From the NCBI GenBank assembly GCA_021229015.1, contig CM037795.1, forward strand, positions 18,626,212-18,690,211: a DNA stretch of 64,000 nt, given 5' to 3'. The notes under the pieces were generated by a model. That model was not told the origin of the DNA and made no database searches. It saw only the letters and a program-made list of their open reading frames with translations. How positions within the stretch are numbered: position 1 is the first letter of the stretch; each line of letters starts with the position of its first letter. The stretch is from Solen grandis (Eukaryota; Mollusca; Bivalvia; Adapedonta; Solenidae). Shown piece by piece: positions 22,754 to 35,091 of the stretch. A program made the position numbers and the translations under genes.

Positions 22754-23600
22754 GGATGTTACACAGACGTTTAAATCATAACCGTAACCGCTTTTAGTGT
22801 GTTATTGTTTGTTAACAAGTTTTCTTTTGCCATTATTTTGCAATGGAAGCATCAATTTTAAGCGTGAAAAAAATTTCCGTTACATTTCTTAACCAGAACA
22901 GCAACCCATCTTACGTACATGAAGATCTACTCCTGTAAAAAGAAAAAATAGTGCTTCGTATGTATGTAATTGACCTAAAGTAGTCCACACATTATTCTGC
23001 ATGATAGCGAGTTTGGTCCCTATCAGGACATTTCTTAACTTTGAGATAGATAGGCAAACATTCTAGTATCTTAAATAATCAAATACCTGGTCAATTCCTA
23101 CACGTACAAAACAACAGATAGAATTCGCTAGTACTAGAGAAGGAGAATGACCTACTTAGGTATGCAGCTTTTTATGAATGAAAGGTTCATGACCTTTACT
23201 CCGGATTATTATGTAACAAACAGAACCTCTGTAGCAACAGCGGGTGGAGTTTTTGTCGTCATGTGTCCAGAAACGCCGGGTTAATCCCGTCGCCGTCTCT
23301 CAGCGCATTGTGCGCTTTGATTTTTTTCTTACAGTGTAACTGTCTAATCATTATGTCCATGAATTTTGGTACATTTGGTATCTAAGCACTTGGTCGAACT
23401 GGTAATGAGTTGTGACGAGTCGTCGGCACAGGTATAAATGCAATATCTGACAATTGTGTCAGGGAGTCGACTCTTTGGCTCAGTAATTTGAGCATTGGAC
23501 CTACACGCCGGCGGACCAGATTCGATCCTGGGCCGGGTCGAGTTTGTGACAGAGTTTTGCAATTTTCTACCCATTAACAACTCTGAAGGACAGTGGCGCA
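22754..23600. other. left-arm-specific 0.84-kb block
   Basis: This block is absent from the right arm, where the 4.9-kb element abuts the gypsy integrase directly. It has two parts. 22,780-23,320 is a diverged copy of 26,150-26,725, the interior of the TIR element downstream. 23,335-23,600 is a second copy of the integrase/tRNA-like fragment at 17,694-17,977, continuous with the gypsy sequence upstream and lacking 14 bp (acacattggtaact). It is therefore an 'empty site' version of the integrase. Confidence 0.8.
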
Positions 23601-25195
23601 GTCCTATATGACAGTAATGTCATGTAAGGGTCATAAGACCTTAATATTTTCTTAATTGTTTGAACTGACCTTTCCTCCAAGACATTTGCTTGTGTGGAAA
23701 GTGCACTATTTGAAATTCTCAGAGATATACTGAGGACCGTTGTCACTCTGAAATATGCTAGGGATACCATGGGGTTCAAAAATTGATTTCAAATGATTGA
23801 TAACAGATTGTGAACTAAAAATGTTCAGCTTAGCTATTTCAATGTACCTTGAAAAACAGTCCACAACCAGTAAGTATGTCTGACCTCTGAGCTGAAATAA
23901 TTTGAAGCAACCTTTGCCATGGTCGAATCAATTGATATCATAGGTGTATCATTGCTATTTTCAATGCATTTTTGACATGATTTGACCATATTTTCTAGCT
24001 GTTTGCTTAACTATCCACCATACTGATGCTTTTGCTCTTTCCCTACATTTTGCTATGCCTTGATGGGCATGGATTCTCTGGGTCATTTCTTTTTGCATGA
24101 TCTCATAAATAATTAACATTGAACCTTTTAACAAAAGGGCCTTTTGCACCGTCTTATTCCCTCTAAATTCCCAATAGGCTTTTATTTTCTCACGTAACTG
24201 TATATTTCTGGCCAACCCTCTTTACAAAACAAGGTTTTTGCAAGCCTCATCATTGTCATACTGGGTCTTTATTTGCTCCAGTCTTGTACTTGAGGCAGGT
24301 AATGACGGACTTACCTAGTCAACAAAAGCATTTGTTTCCCTCAGTAAATTACCATCACACTGTTCTAAATCTGATACGGGTGCTCGTGAAAGGCAATCCG
24401 GGACAACTAATTCCTTTCCTGGAATATGCTCAATCTTAAAATGATATCTCATCAGCCTTATACGGAATCTTTGAATTCTAGGGACCAAGTATGACAAATC
24501 CTTTGTGCCTTACAGCGGTACTAAAGATTTATGGCCAGTTTGTAAACCAAAATGTGAAATTACTGAATTTCTCACATGCCCATGTGATACCCAGAGCTTC
24601 TTTTTCTATTTGAGCAAAGCGTTGTTCAGTTTCAGTGAGTGACCTAGATGCATATGCCACTGGCTTCCAGGTATGGTATGAGCATGTTTTTTCCGTATGA
24701 CTGTTCCTAACCCAAATGAACTTGAGTCGGAAGAAACTAATATTTCTCTGTTTGTGTCATAATGTGCTAATACCTTAGGTGTACTAAGCAACATTTTGAT
24801 TTTGCGGAAAGCCTTTTCCTGCACTGGTCCCCATAACCATGTGCTATTTGCTTTAAGGAGTTCTCTTATAGGCTGCATTTCTTCTGCAATGTTTGGCAGG
24901 AACTTCGCTAATTGATTGACCATTCCTAAAAACCTGCGAATAACTGACACATTCTGTGGTATTGGTATATAATCAATGGCTTTAACCTTGGAAGGATCGG
25001 CCTCGATAGTGCCCTTTCCCACCACATGTCCCAAGAAATTTAATGATGATTGGCAAAACAAACACTTTTCATTAAGTTTTAGACCCACTTTTTCCATTCG
25101 TTCTAGAATTGAGCTCAACCGTACTTTATACTCTTCTTAAGTTGACCAAATATAAGAACATCATCCATTTGACATATTACCCTCTCCAGGCCAGG
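23600..25195 (-). pseudogene. Ty3/gypsy pol remnant: RT, RNase H, integrase (left arm)
   Basis: Minus-strand order: an RT catalytic motif of the QMDD type (about 25,150-25,180), RT thumb and start of RNase H (25,118-24,606), the end of RNase H (24,497-24,315, ...HIPGKELVVPDCLSRAP), the integrase zinc-binding region (24,215-23,961, IHAHQGIAKCRERAK) and scrambled integrase core (23,779-23,600). Frameshifts separate all parts. A 5-bp insertion near 24,675, absent in the right arm, cuts the RNase H frame here. LTRs and gag are not seen. This is a degraded K02A2.6-like retrotransposon. Confidence 0.85.
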
Positions 25196-25529
25196 TATAA
25201 ACATTGGACAGTGTATCTAGATAAACAGGGATCATATTGTACAGGTTACCCCATATGACTAGGTATAGGCATGTAGCAGAATGTAACAGGTATACAATAA
25301 AACCAAGTATGGGCGTCACTAATATCCAGATCAAAGTTATGTTTGTTTGATACTATGCATATTGATATATTGTTTGAAAATACGTAAATAGCCAATTATA
25401 GGAAATTTCTGGCCACAGATTGAAAATAAAACAATGAAAATCATATGAAACTAAATAAAGGCGCGTATCAGGATACAATAGCTATAAAATATGGCTGTCA
25501 TATCCATATAAAAAAATACGCGTCATTGT

Positions 25530-25740
25530 TGTTGTTGTTGTATTGGGGTTTACCGTCACTGCGATAGTATTTCAATCATATAGCGACGTCCAGCTAATTA
25601 CAGGTGGAGGAAGACCCCGAGTACACAGAGGTACCCGGGTAGAACCATAGACCTACCGCAAGCCAGCTGGAAGGCTTCCTCACATGAAAAACCCGAAGTC
25701 CCTACCTGGATTCGAACCCACAGCGGCGAGGGGCTGAGAG
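25530..25740 (-). mobile_element. tRNA-derived SINE (left arm)
   Basis: On the minus strand a B-box-like gtgggttcgaatcc (about 25,705-25,720) is followed by a body with 'gaggaagccttccagctggc' and a tail 'tgaaatactatcgcagtgac' ending in (CAA)n near 25,530. The right-arm copy is 52,020-52,247. Confidence 0.75.
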
Positions 25741-25837
25741 ATTTGTAGTCCACATTGTTGTTTTGGTATACCATATGTTTAGAAATGCGCAAATAGCAAT
25801 AGAAACGAACAAGATATGTCGCCATATCACGTGTTAT

Positions 25838-26955
25838 ATGACGTCATTTTAATCCATCGCGAAAAACATATTTTACATCGATTCAGAGGGAAAAACTAAT
25901 GTAAGTATTTTATTTCTTTACCAATTTAAATTGTATATAGCGAATGCGAAGCGGGAAAACGTGCCCTGCACGTAAGTTTTTAGATGGCAGCTTCCTGCTG
26001 TCTTTAGTAGCTAGAAACGCTTACCAGGCATCGCTGACCTTGCTAATTTGCATATTTTCCATGACAAGTTAAACTGTACCTCTCTGCGCTACGCAGTGCG
26101 ATTCTGCACTTACGAATACGAATGGAATATGTTACGCAGACCTTTTATTCATAACCGTAACCGCTATACATGTGATATTTGTAAACGTGTGATTTTGCTC
26201 TGTAAACATCCATTTTTAGCGTGAACAATATGTCCGTGACACTTATAAATCAGAACAGCAACCCATTTTACATACTTAAAGATCTACTCCTGTAAAATGA
26301 AACAAAAAAAGCAGCGCTTCGAATGTCTGTAATTAACCTAAAGCAGTCCATGCGTAATTTTGCATGAAAGCGAGTTAGGTTTCTCCCAGAGCATTTCTTA
26401 GCTTTGAAGTAGAAACAAACATTCAAGTATCTAAAACATCAAGTACCTTGTCAAGTTCTACACTTAAGTAACAGTAGATAGTGTATATAAATCGGGTCCT
26501 ACTTCTGAAGTTAATACTGTCAGGCTCATGACCCCAATTTCGGATTGTTTTGTAAAAAACAGAGTGCGAATTCGATTGTCTTACTACCGACTATAGTTGC
26601 AGGAGAGTGTTTGGAGTTTTTATGCGTCATGTGGGTTTTGTCTCTATTGTATCAATAATTAAGAATCACAACTTTTTCCCTGTTAATCCGGCTACCGTCT
26701 CTCAGCGCATTGATCGCTTTGATTTCCTACTTCCGAGTTCGTGAAATTTTATTTTCTTAACACCTAGAGCACATCCCCGAATTGGAAATACTGTACATCT
26801 AACAAAAAATCATTACATTTGTGTAATGCACAATTTTCCGCTTCGCATGCGCTGTACCCCATTAAAATTGGCGAAGAAATAAAATACTTACATCAGTTTT
26901 CTTTTTCGAATCGAGACAAATTATGCTGCTTGTGATAGCTTAAAATGATGCCATT
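25838..26955. mobile_element. 1.1-kb element with about 115-bp imperfect TIRs (left arm)
   Basis: The left end (from atgacgtcattttaat through 'gatgtaagtattttatttct'-like sequence to 'gcgaatgcgaagcgg') matches the inverse of the right end (ccgcttcgcatgcgctgtac ... aaataaaatacttacatcag ... taaaatgatgccat). The interior (25,980-26,820) has no transposase. Part of it, 26,150-26,725, recurs at 22,780-23,320. Right-arm copy: 50,820-51,938. Confidence 0.7.
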
Positions 26956-27368
26956 CATTTACCTCGTGTTATGGCCACACTGCGAACGGACGGACAATGT
27001 TCTTTTCCTTTGGGCACACGTTAACGTCTTGTGCTGGTGATGTGTGAGCCAATTAATCTGACTTCATCAATTCATGACGTCAATTTGTTGTTGCTTTAAT
27101 TGATTTCATCAGCTGGGTATTGTAAAACTGCGTGTAAAATTTTGTGGCGCATGTATTAATTCCACCCCTCAATGTTCTTAATATTTTGATAAATTTTTTC
27201 AAGTTCCCAAGCTTGTGATATCTCAAAGATAACTGAGGCATTGCAATATGTATCATCGATTCATGATCAATCTGTTGGAGACCATTTATGGAGAAACCTT
27301 GAAATAAAGCATAAAAGATGGCTGAACGAGAAGAGCATAAACATATCTCTGTTAAAACAAAAAACTGG

Positions 27369-27718
27369 AACAATAGCTCAGTCGCAGAGTGTTCGCTTTG
27401 CATTCGGGATGTCTTGGGTTCGATCCAAGCCGGGCACTTTCCTCCTATGACCGCGTCAAACCAAAGACGTATAAAATTGGTACCAGATGCATCCTTGCCT
27501 GGCTCTCGGGGAAATTGGTTGCTATGGGAACTCGGAGTACTCAGTACTGGTCCTACCCAGGAACTTGTCTCCCGTGTATCGGTGCTATACACTGGGCACG
27601 TAAAGGAATCAAGGGGTCTGTTCGCGCAAAATGAGCTTGGATATCGCACCAGACTCCCTTGTATCCAACCACTGTCTCTTCCGATGCTGTCTCTTCAAAA
27701 AAAACCAAAAAAACCAGG
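27369..27718 (+). mobile_element. tRNA-derived SINE (left arm)
   Basis: The tRNA-like head has A box tagctcagtcgcagagtg and B box ttgggttcgatccaagc (27,373-27,436), then a 270-bp body and an A-rich tail near 27,700. The large ORFs on both strands here (27,080-27,649; 27,318-27,731) are translations of this SINE. Right-arm copy: 50,027-50,392. Confidence 0.8.
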
Positions 27719-28183
27719 ACCCTGTTCGTGATTTATCCTTGACTGTCACGATTACAATGTCAGCTGTTGCTATTTTAGTGTTAACATAAAAACATGTGTT
27801 ATGAATGTATCGCAACGCTCCATTTAATTTTTGCTTGAGCTACGTTACGTAACATTTAAAATGTAAACGACAACTAATACGTATATGGCATCTTGCAATT
27901 TGTTGGATTTAATGTGGGGAAAAATGGTTGTACCGAAAACAATCACATACATGTATATCGTACGTCATCGGGAGGAGGAGCCGCGCGCTGCAGCGCATGT
28001 GTACGATACATTCAGATGCAGATATATGTCTTTTAATAAATCAAAATTTATTTTAATGAGAACATAACAGTGCACTCATTGCAATTACAGAGTCGTGACT
28101 CTGCATCTGTCTCTGATAACAAGGTCTAATCAACGCCCGGATAAAGTTTACGAGATTTTTCATTTAAGACAATAAAAAAGAAA

Positions 28184-28488
28184 ATGGACATCGTAACAAA
28201 ACTTGTATTATTATTTGACTTGTTCACCGTTTATGTAATTCAGCTGACAATTCACTTATCACAGAAATCCTGCACTTGACGGAAAGGCTTGTCATTTTGC
28301 GGAGGAACTCTTTGAAAAAACGAGTAACAGTAGCGCGAAGTGTGCGCTCATGTGTTGGAAGAACCCGGACCCGTGTGGCGGGGTGTTCTTCAAGCCGGAG
28401 ACAAGTTTGTGTCAAGGATGTGGTTCTGTTTACAACGAGACGTCCGATCTGGGTGTGCTTGATGGATCAGAGTATTATAGGCAACTAA
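28184..28488 (+). pseudogene. FREP-type gene exon 1: signal peptide and PAN-like domain, frameshifted (left arm)
   Basis: The ATG at 28,184 opens a hydrophobic signal sequence (MDIVTKLVLLFDLFTVYVIQ). A cysteine-rich module follows (ACHFAEELFEK, AKCALMCW, CGGVFFKPETSLCQGCGSVY) with the spacing of PAN/apple-like domains. The exon ends at a good donor (ctaa/gtaagt). Relative to the right arm, 5 bp are missing just after the signal peptide (acaattcac against acaaatggcgtaac), so the ATG frame stops after 32 codons and the exon is 305 rather than 310 bp. Only 310 bp gives the phase needed for exon 2. Secreted lectin-like immune proteins with fibrinogen domains are the family; this copy is broken as assembled. 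Confidence 0.65.
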
Positions 28489-28790
28489 GTAAGTACCGTT
28501 CTTTTTATGTTCTAAGATGAATAATAGACATTTACGATCGTGCAATTTCAGTGCAGTCACCGCTCAGTCTCCGAAAGCTTCTGCAAATCATATTGAGCCC
28601 GTGCGGTTTCTGTGCAGTGTACGTAAATATTAAGGTAACGATGCAACCCAAAACGTCAAACTCCCAAGCATATAAGGAGGAGTTCCGTGTACATTTTCAT
28701 AATGTCCACCGGAAAATGTAAAGCCTCCGAAAGACGTCTGTGCAATGCCAGCTACGACATGTCTCTGGCTTATCCTTTTTGTTATTTGAG

Positions 28791-29410
28791 GCTGCGGGGC
28801 CCGTGAATCCGTACACAATCTCACGGGGGCCGTGAATCCGTACACAAATCTCACGGGGCCCGTGAATCCGTACACAAATCTCACGGGGTCCGTGAATCCG
28901 TACACAAACCTCACAGTGGTCCGTGAATCCGTACACAAACCTCACGGGGGTCGTGAATCCGTACACAAACCTCACGGGGGCCGTGAATCCGTACACAAAT
29001 CTCACGGGGGCCGTGAATCCGTACACAAACCTCACAGTGGTCCGTGAATCCGCATACAAACCTCACAGTGGTCCGTGAATCCGTACACAAACCTCACGGG
29101 GGCCGTGAATCCGTACACAAACCTCACAGTGGTCCGTGAATCCGTACACAAACCTCACAGGGGCCGTGAATCCGTACACAAACCTCACGGGGGCCGTGAA
29201 TCCGTACACAAACCTCACAGTGGTCCGTGAATCCGTACACAAACCTCACAGTGGGCCGTGAATCCGTACACAAACCTCACAGTGGTCCGTGAATCCGTAC
29301 ACAAACCTCACAGTGGTCTGTGAATCCGTACACAAATCTCACGGGGGCCGTGAATCCGTACACAAACCTCACGGGGGCTGTGAATCCGTACACAAATCTC
29401 ACAGGGGCCG
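28791..29410. repeat. 30-bp minisatellite in FREP intron 1 (left arm)
   Basis: About 20 units of ccgtgaatccgtacacaaac plus ctcacggggg. Each unit begins CCGTGA and ends TCACGG, so every unit, and every junction between units, can form a 6-bp-stem hairpin. Because 30 is a multiple of 3, long meaningless ORFs (NPYTNLTG..., FVYGFTAPVR...) appear on both strands. The right-arm array has about 24 units (47,764-48,497). Confidence 0.95.
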
Positions 29411-29419
29411 CACGGATGG

Positions 29420-30526
29420 GGAGATAGGTCTGTCTACGGTCCCCTTTAATGTATCGTAGGTCAAATGGAAACTAGGTGTACTCAACGCGTTAATGATTGA
29501 TTAGGGTTTAATTACGGTCCGTCCGCACTGTGAAGCTGCAAAGTCCAGAGACCTTCGCTCCCCGCATGTTGCCACGAGATCTCTTTTTCCTGATTTAATA
29601 AACATTTTTTTTCTATTTTGTTTTGGCTGTCCAAAACGTATTAGTGTTGTAGCGGTAAATTATTCAACCGAATAATTTGCGCCACAACTCTATAATTTCC
29701 TTTCTTCTCTCTCTCTCTCTCTTCGTTTATGTTTTATACACAATTCATGTTGACATGTATGAAGTTATGTTATGTCTGTGTCATTTGTATATTTAAATCA
29801 TTACATATTTCCATTATTAACATTATTATGTTCATACAAATTATGTTCATTAAGTTTCATTTATATTTCGATAATTTTGTGTTTCTCGAAAAAGTATAGT
29901 ATCTAGATGTAAATTCTTTTCATAACTTTGATATCCGGCACGTGTCATGACTAATTAGTTTATTGCAATTTCAATGTCTGACACCTTTAATGGCTTCATT
30001 GATTGTATCTTTGGTCATCTAGCGGCATGATAAACTTTGTTAATCCGCTTTGTCAGTATTATGGCTTTCCAGTGACTACGCCCAATGAGGCGTGATTGGC
30101 ATATCTGTTTATTCTGTAATATGTTATAATAGTTGTTGATTTTGGTGGTAAAAAAATTGATTTTGGTGGTAAAAAAAGATTTCCAGTTTTAACTACCGTC
30201 CTGTGCAGAAGTCTGTCTGGACAATCTTAACGTATTTGATGTCAATTATCGTGCTTTAAATTACTGTATATTACTAATTGATTGGATATACCTGTGTTGA
30301 AATATATTTAACAACACAGTGACTTTGTGTATTTTATACACCCTACAAAGCGTAATTACGGAAGAAAAGTTATTACGGACTACCGGATCTCTAATTTTCC
30401 TATTTTCACCGGGTTACCATATGGGATTTTAACCTAAAAATTTAACACCACGACTGTTGTTGTAAGCTGTCTTTTTTATTTAGCCACATTTGACTATGAT
30501 ATAAATTTATTTAAATAATTTTCTAG
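29420..30526. other. FREP intron 1 remainder
   Basis: AT-rich intron with a (CT)n run near 29,705-29,721. It is collinear with 46,669-47,760 in the right arm. No other gene is seen. Confidence 0.5.
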
Positions 30527-30651
30527 TGACCGACTGTGATGACATTTACAAATTCTTCGGCGTGCGAGCTGATCACGTACAGACAGTGCACATGCAGCAA
30601 TCACCAACGGACGTGTATTGTGACATGGCCACGGATGGCGGAGGCTGGACG
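30527..30651 (+). CDS. FREP-type gene exon 2: start of fibrinogen domain (left arm)
   Basis: The acceptor (ttttctag) and donor (ACG/gtaaat) bound an exon whose phase fits exon 1 of correct length. It encodes DCDDIYKFFGVRADHVQTVH ... VYCDMATDGGGWT, the hallmark N-terminal part of fibrinogen-related domains (usually 'DC.D....G....G.Y.I.......VYCDM.TDGGGWTV'). The right arm keeps only its first 20 or so bases. Confidence 0.9.
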
Positions 30652-31867
30652 GTAAATATTGACTCTCTCTCTCTCACCCACACACATATTGTACTGTATA
30701 TTAATCGATTTTCTTTATTTACATTCACTTAAAACGCATTATTTTTGAAGAGTGTACTAAAGAACAGTGCATTGGAAAATAAAAAGGCAGTGATTTATGT
30801 AACTACAATGAAACAATACCTGCCATATTTAAATTAATAGATTCAAGGCGATACGCAATTGTGATCCTTTTAACGTACGAATCACAATTAATTAACATAT
30901 AACAGTACAAGCTGATCCATTCAAATATGACGGACCTGTCAGCTTTTATCAATCTTTACAATAAATGCATAGCTTTTTTATACTGAATTTATCAAATTTG
31001 ATTAATGGGGGAGAACATTTACTTAGTAATTTACTGTATAGAATTACGATAAATCCGAGAGAACAATTACATTTTTAGTTTCGTGGAAAGTATTAGGTTC
31101 ATACTGGGACGAGGGAAAGAATTTATTAGAAATATGCTCCTTAAGTCAACGATAAAATAAATTACTTTTACGTAACTGTACTTTTGAGAGTTATATATTG
31201 ATTTTATTTCCCCAAGCTTAACATTGATCATATTTGCTTCATCATGTTACCGGTCGGTTTGTAGGTATTTAAATGAGGGTTGCATAATAAACTGAAAACT
31301 ATATATATTTTTTAATGAGGTACGATGATGTGCAGTTAGGTGCACTTCCAAACAATGACTGCACATATTTTGTAAAAACAATACAACATACAAATTACGA
31401 AAAAATCAATATTGCTGCCGACGGTTTAACAATGAACAATAGAAATAATTAACAAATAAATGAAAATAATACAATTCCAAGAATTTTACTAAAAAGTATA
31501 ATTCTAATTAAACATATATACAAATATAACAGTGAAAAATATATTTATTTGAAATAAACGCATACAATTAAAACGCTCTTTATTTCTCTTTTTTAAAGAC
31601 CTTAGGCTACATTGTAACAATCAGATGACAACAAGCTTCTACAGTTTATGAAACATGTTCAGTTCGATGTAACGATTGATAAAATATCCGGCCCTGGTGG
31701 CCGAATGGTTACCTCCTTTTAATTACATGAAGATAAAGTTCAAATTTTATTTTCTACCTTTTCACTTAGTGGTGATAATTTTCATGTTTATTTTAATACG
31801 TTTTAATGTAATAAAATTTTCGGTATTCGGTAAATACATCTTCAAATATATTTGATGCAATTTATTT

Positions 31868-32645
31868 TTTAGGATCGATGAATGTCCGTCCCGTCCGTCC
31901 GTCGTCCACAATTAGTTTAAACTCTAGCATCTTCATTTCTCAAGTAATTATCTTCAACTTTAGGACAATGTTCATATCCATATTTTTTCGGTCAAATTCA
32001 ATTATGGCTGATTTCGGCCAATTAGGTCAGGAGTTATGCCCCTTTTAATATTTAAATTTGCCAGATTTCACATTGTTTGAACTCTATCATCTTCATTTCT
32101 TAAGTAATCATCTTCAAACTCTATGACAATGTTTAAAATCATATTCTTTTTAGCCAAAATTGATTATGGCTGATTTCGGGCGATTACGTCAGGAGTTATA
32201 TCCCGTTTAATATTAAAAATTGCCAGATTTCATTTTTTGCACTCTAGCATCTTCATTTCTTAAGCAATTATTTTCAAAATTTCTGATAATGTTAATAGCC
32301 ATACTCTCTAGGTCCAGTTCGACTATGGCTGATATCGGATAATAAATCAGTAGTTATTGCCCTTTAATTAATTAATATGTCAGATTTCACTGTTTACACT
32401 CTAGCACCTTCATTTCTTAAGCAATCATTTTGAAATTTCACTGACAATGTGTAAAGCCATAAGTCATGTCTCAGTCAAGTTTGACTTCAAATTTCGACCA
32501 CATGTACTGTTTAGTTTGTGAAATTGAAATGATTTCATGGGTTATGTATTCAGTACAACTATGTTATAATTTAGTAACTTGTACAGGTAGTGATGGCAGT
32601 TTTTCTCAGGTGAGCGTTTATAGGGTCATATTGGCCCTCTTGTTT
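31868..32645 (-). mobile_element. pearl-like element in FREP intron 2, minus orientation (left arm)
   Basis: On the minus strand it starts with caagagggccaatatgaccc and gctcacctgag (32,645-32,605) and ends in an ACGG-rich stretch (gacggacggacgggacgg, 31,898-31,881). Core units share 'agaaatgaagatgctagagt', 'aaatctggcaa' and 'ggccgaaatcagccataatt'. In the right arm the ACGG end is lost by a deletion that also removed exon 2. Confidence 0.7.
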
Positions 32646-32896
32646 TATTTTACTCATTACATATGGTAAGGAAAGCACTCATTTGGAGAATTGGTTATAC
32701 TTAAGAAGAAATCAAAGGTTAAACTGCAAGGACTGTAAGGATAAAAAACAAAGACAATAAATACTCTGTAGCTTAATATGTTTTAAGACATTGTGGATTA
32801 TTACCATTTAGCATCTCATTTCTTTTTTTTTTATAAATACATAAAATAAAAACTTACTTGAATTCATAACGTAAGTTTACAATACTACTCCAAAGC

Positions 32897-33112
32897 TCAA
32901 CAAATTGAAACATACTGGTTTTTGATAATAGTATGTTTTATGTATTTACTTCTCAGGTCATTCAAACATGGACAAACTAAAAGAAAATGGTATTCATCCT
33001 CAGCTGCGTGCAAGTCGCGTATAGTGCATAATCTCTCATAATGTGTTGTTTTCGTTTGACACCAAGTAGTAGTAAGTACGGCTGCATCATGGAAAAGTAT
33101 ACATATATGCAA
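32897..33112 (-). pseudogene. non-LTR retrotransposon C-terminal fragment (left arm)
   Basis: A 71-codon frame encodes RLCTIRDLHAAEDEYHFLLV followed by CPCLNDLRSKYI, the cysteine/histidine segment that closes many LINE reverse-transcriptase ORFs. The reading is identical in the right arm (45,463-45,678). The rest of the LINE is missing. Confidence 0.65.
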
Positions 33113-33229
33113 GCACGTACTTTTTCATTAAGCATTCGGAAATAAGCATGTTGTAATATTTACATAAATAATCTTCCATACATATAGATAGTACATGCAT
33201 CTCTTTAAAGGCATTGTCCCAGTGAGTAA

Positions 33230-33295
33230 AATAGCTTGGATAATGGACATTCGAGTGTTGTAAGAGAGCGGTTGCGAGTTCGATCGAGGGTTACT
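33230..33295 (+). mobile_element. tRNA-like SINE fragment
   Basis: The sequence gttgtaagagagcggttgcg followed by agttcgatcgagg resembles a tRNA-derived head with a B box. No full-length body is visible. A right-arm copy lies near 45,285-45,320. Confidence 0.4.
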
Positions 33296-33299
33296 CTTT

Positions 33300-34750
33300 T
33301 TATCCTTTATAATCTACGATAGTAATGATCCTTTCCTAATTATAATATACCTACTTTCCACTTCAAATAATATAAACATATAAATTCTTCATTTTGCATT
33401 TATTTTCAAACAAATCATCATCTTTTTACAATTAAACAACAAAGAACAAAAGAAATATTTTTATCAAGTAATCCGGTCGTGTTCTACACAGCGCGTAATA
33501 ATATGCAGTGCGTAAACGGCTTTTGTTTTCAAATCAGGGATATCCACTTTGTGTAATCATGTTATGTAAAAGAAGCTCCATTCTATGCACACACAAGATA
33601 GAGACGTGATACACGTTTCGAAGATACAAGTTTCTATATTTTTGCTGTAGGCAACAGATTGAATATGCGTAGTATCAAACATAGGTTTTTAATAAAGTGC
33701 CTGATAATGCGTAACGTTAGTTATTGATCTATGATTTGTGTGTGTGTATGTTCCAAAGCAAACTGTTGTATAAACTTAATGATAAATCATTTCTTTATAG
33801 CGAATATTGTAATTTTTTTTTTTTGGCTATTTGTAATTTACTGAAATGTTTTTAAGAAATCAAATAAACGAATCTTGTACGCATGATTTTTTTTTCAAGA
33901 TATTAAGCAAATATATTCAATTTCTGAGGTATTGTGTCAGACGTAGAGGACTCGTTGATACATCGGCAAGTGTCAACATTACTCCTATAGTTAGTTTTCT
34001 TTGAAATACTGAACAGATATTCGTGAGTTAGGTCAGTGTTACGTTAACATTAGCAATAACATCATTTGCGATAGATACAGTGATAACGTAACATCTAGCA
34101 GACTTCGCCAGGGCAAAACTATCTGTCAGACATTCGGTTTGACAAGTAGGAACACTTTGTCAACTGAAAGAAAATCTGTCAGACCGAAAAGAAAAATGAA
34201 AAATTCAAAATAAATATGCAAAATATCTTGTTTTTGTCTTTCTTAAGGTGTATTTAATTGAAATATATTGATACAAATAGTTATAGCATATTAAACATTT
34301 AAATTACAAAAATCAAGCAAGATAGGTTCATAAAAAGCAAGAATAGCAAGGAAAGGTGTTTCCCCCTTATATTTACAGTTGGAATCCGCTGAAAAATTGC
34401 TGCCAGTCATCTGGACTGATGAGAAATATTTTTTATCAGACCGAGATGAAATCTGTCAGACATGTCTGAGACCTTTCGTGAAGTATGCATCTAGTCTATT
34501 CCTATATGTGACATCTCAAGTCAAGTACTAGTCCAACCCAGGAACTGGTTAAATTTAAAACTTTGTGTATTCCTAAAGTTGTGTTCATTTATCAATCAAT
34601 TATCAATTTTAACCCCCCCCCCCCCGAAAAAAAATACTTATGTTGTAAAATCATTTTTTACTGAGATTGACGTTCTGCTTATTAGATCTACATAGAAATA
34701 AATACGCGAATATAAATTAATTTATATGCATTGATGCATCGACTTTTTAC
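33300..34750. other. FREP intron 2, gene-free
   Basis: Contains (TG)n near 33,738, a poly-C run at 34,613-34,625 (poly-G at 43,806-43,819 in the right arm) and a SINE body fragment near 34,520. Nothing coding is recognised. Confidence 0.5.
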
Positions 34751-34754
34751 TGTG

Positions 34755-35053
34755 ATACATTTAAATATTGAATAGAGAAAATTCTTTTGGTAATAGGTCT
34801 TATGTAATAAACATATTTAATTATTATGTTTAATTAACCGTACCCGATGACCGATTGGAAAAAGCATATCACTGAATTCCGGATCGTACATATATTTATA
34901 ATGTTTGTTTGATATGTGCATGAATATGACTACATGAATGTTAATTGTTTTGTATTGATGCTCATGCATGTATCCTGCCTGTAGTGTTGTACTGTTAGCA
35001 CTATATTTATTATGTATTGATATCACTTGTGAACTTACTGTAATTGTGTAAAT

Positions 35054-35091
<38 letters not shown>

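Noticed and set aside
27080..27731. ORFs of 137 and 189 codons
   Set aside because: They translate a tRNA-derived SINE and its flanks on opposite strands.
28791..29410. CRISPR-like array of regularly spaced repeats
   Set aside because: The 30-bp units are contiguous with no unique spacers; it is a minisatellite in a eukaryotic intron.
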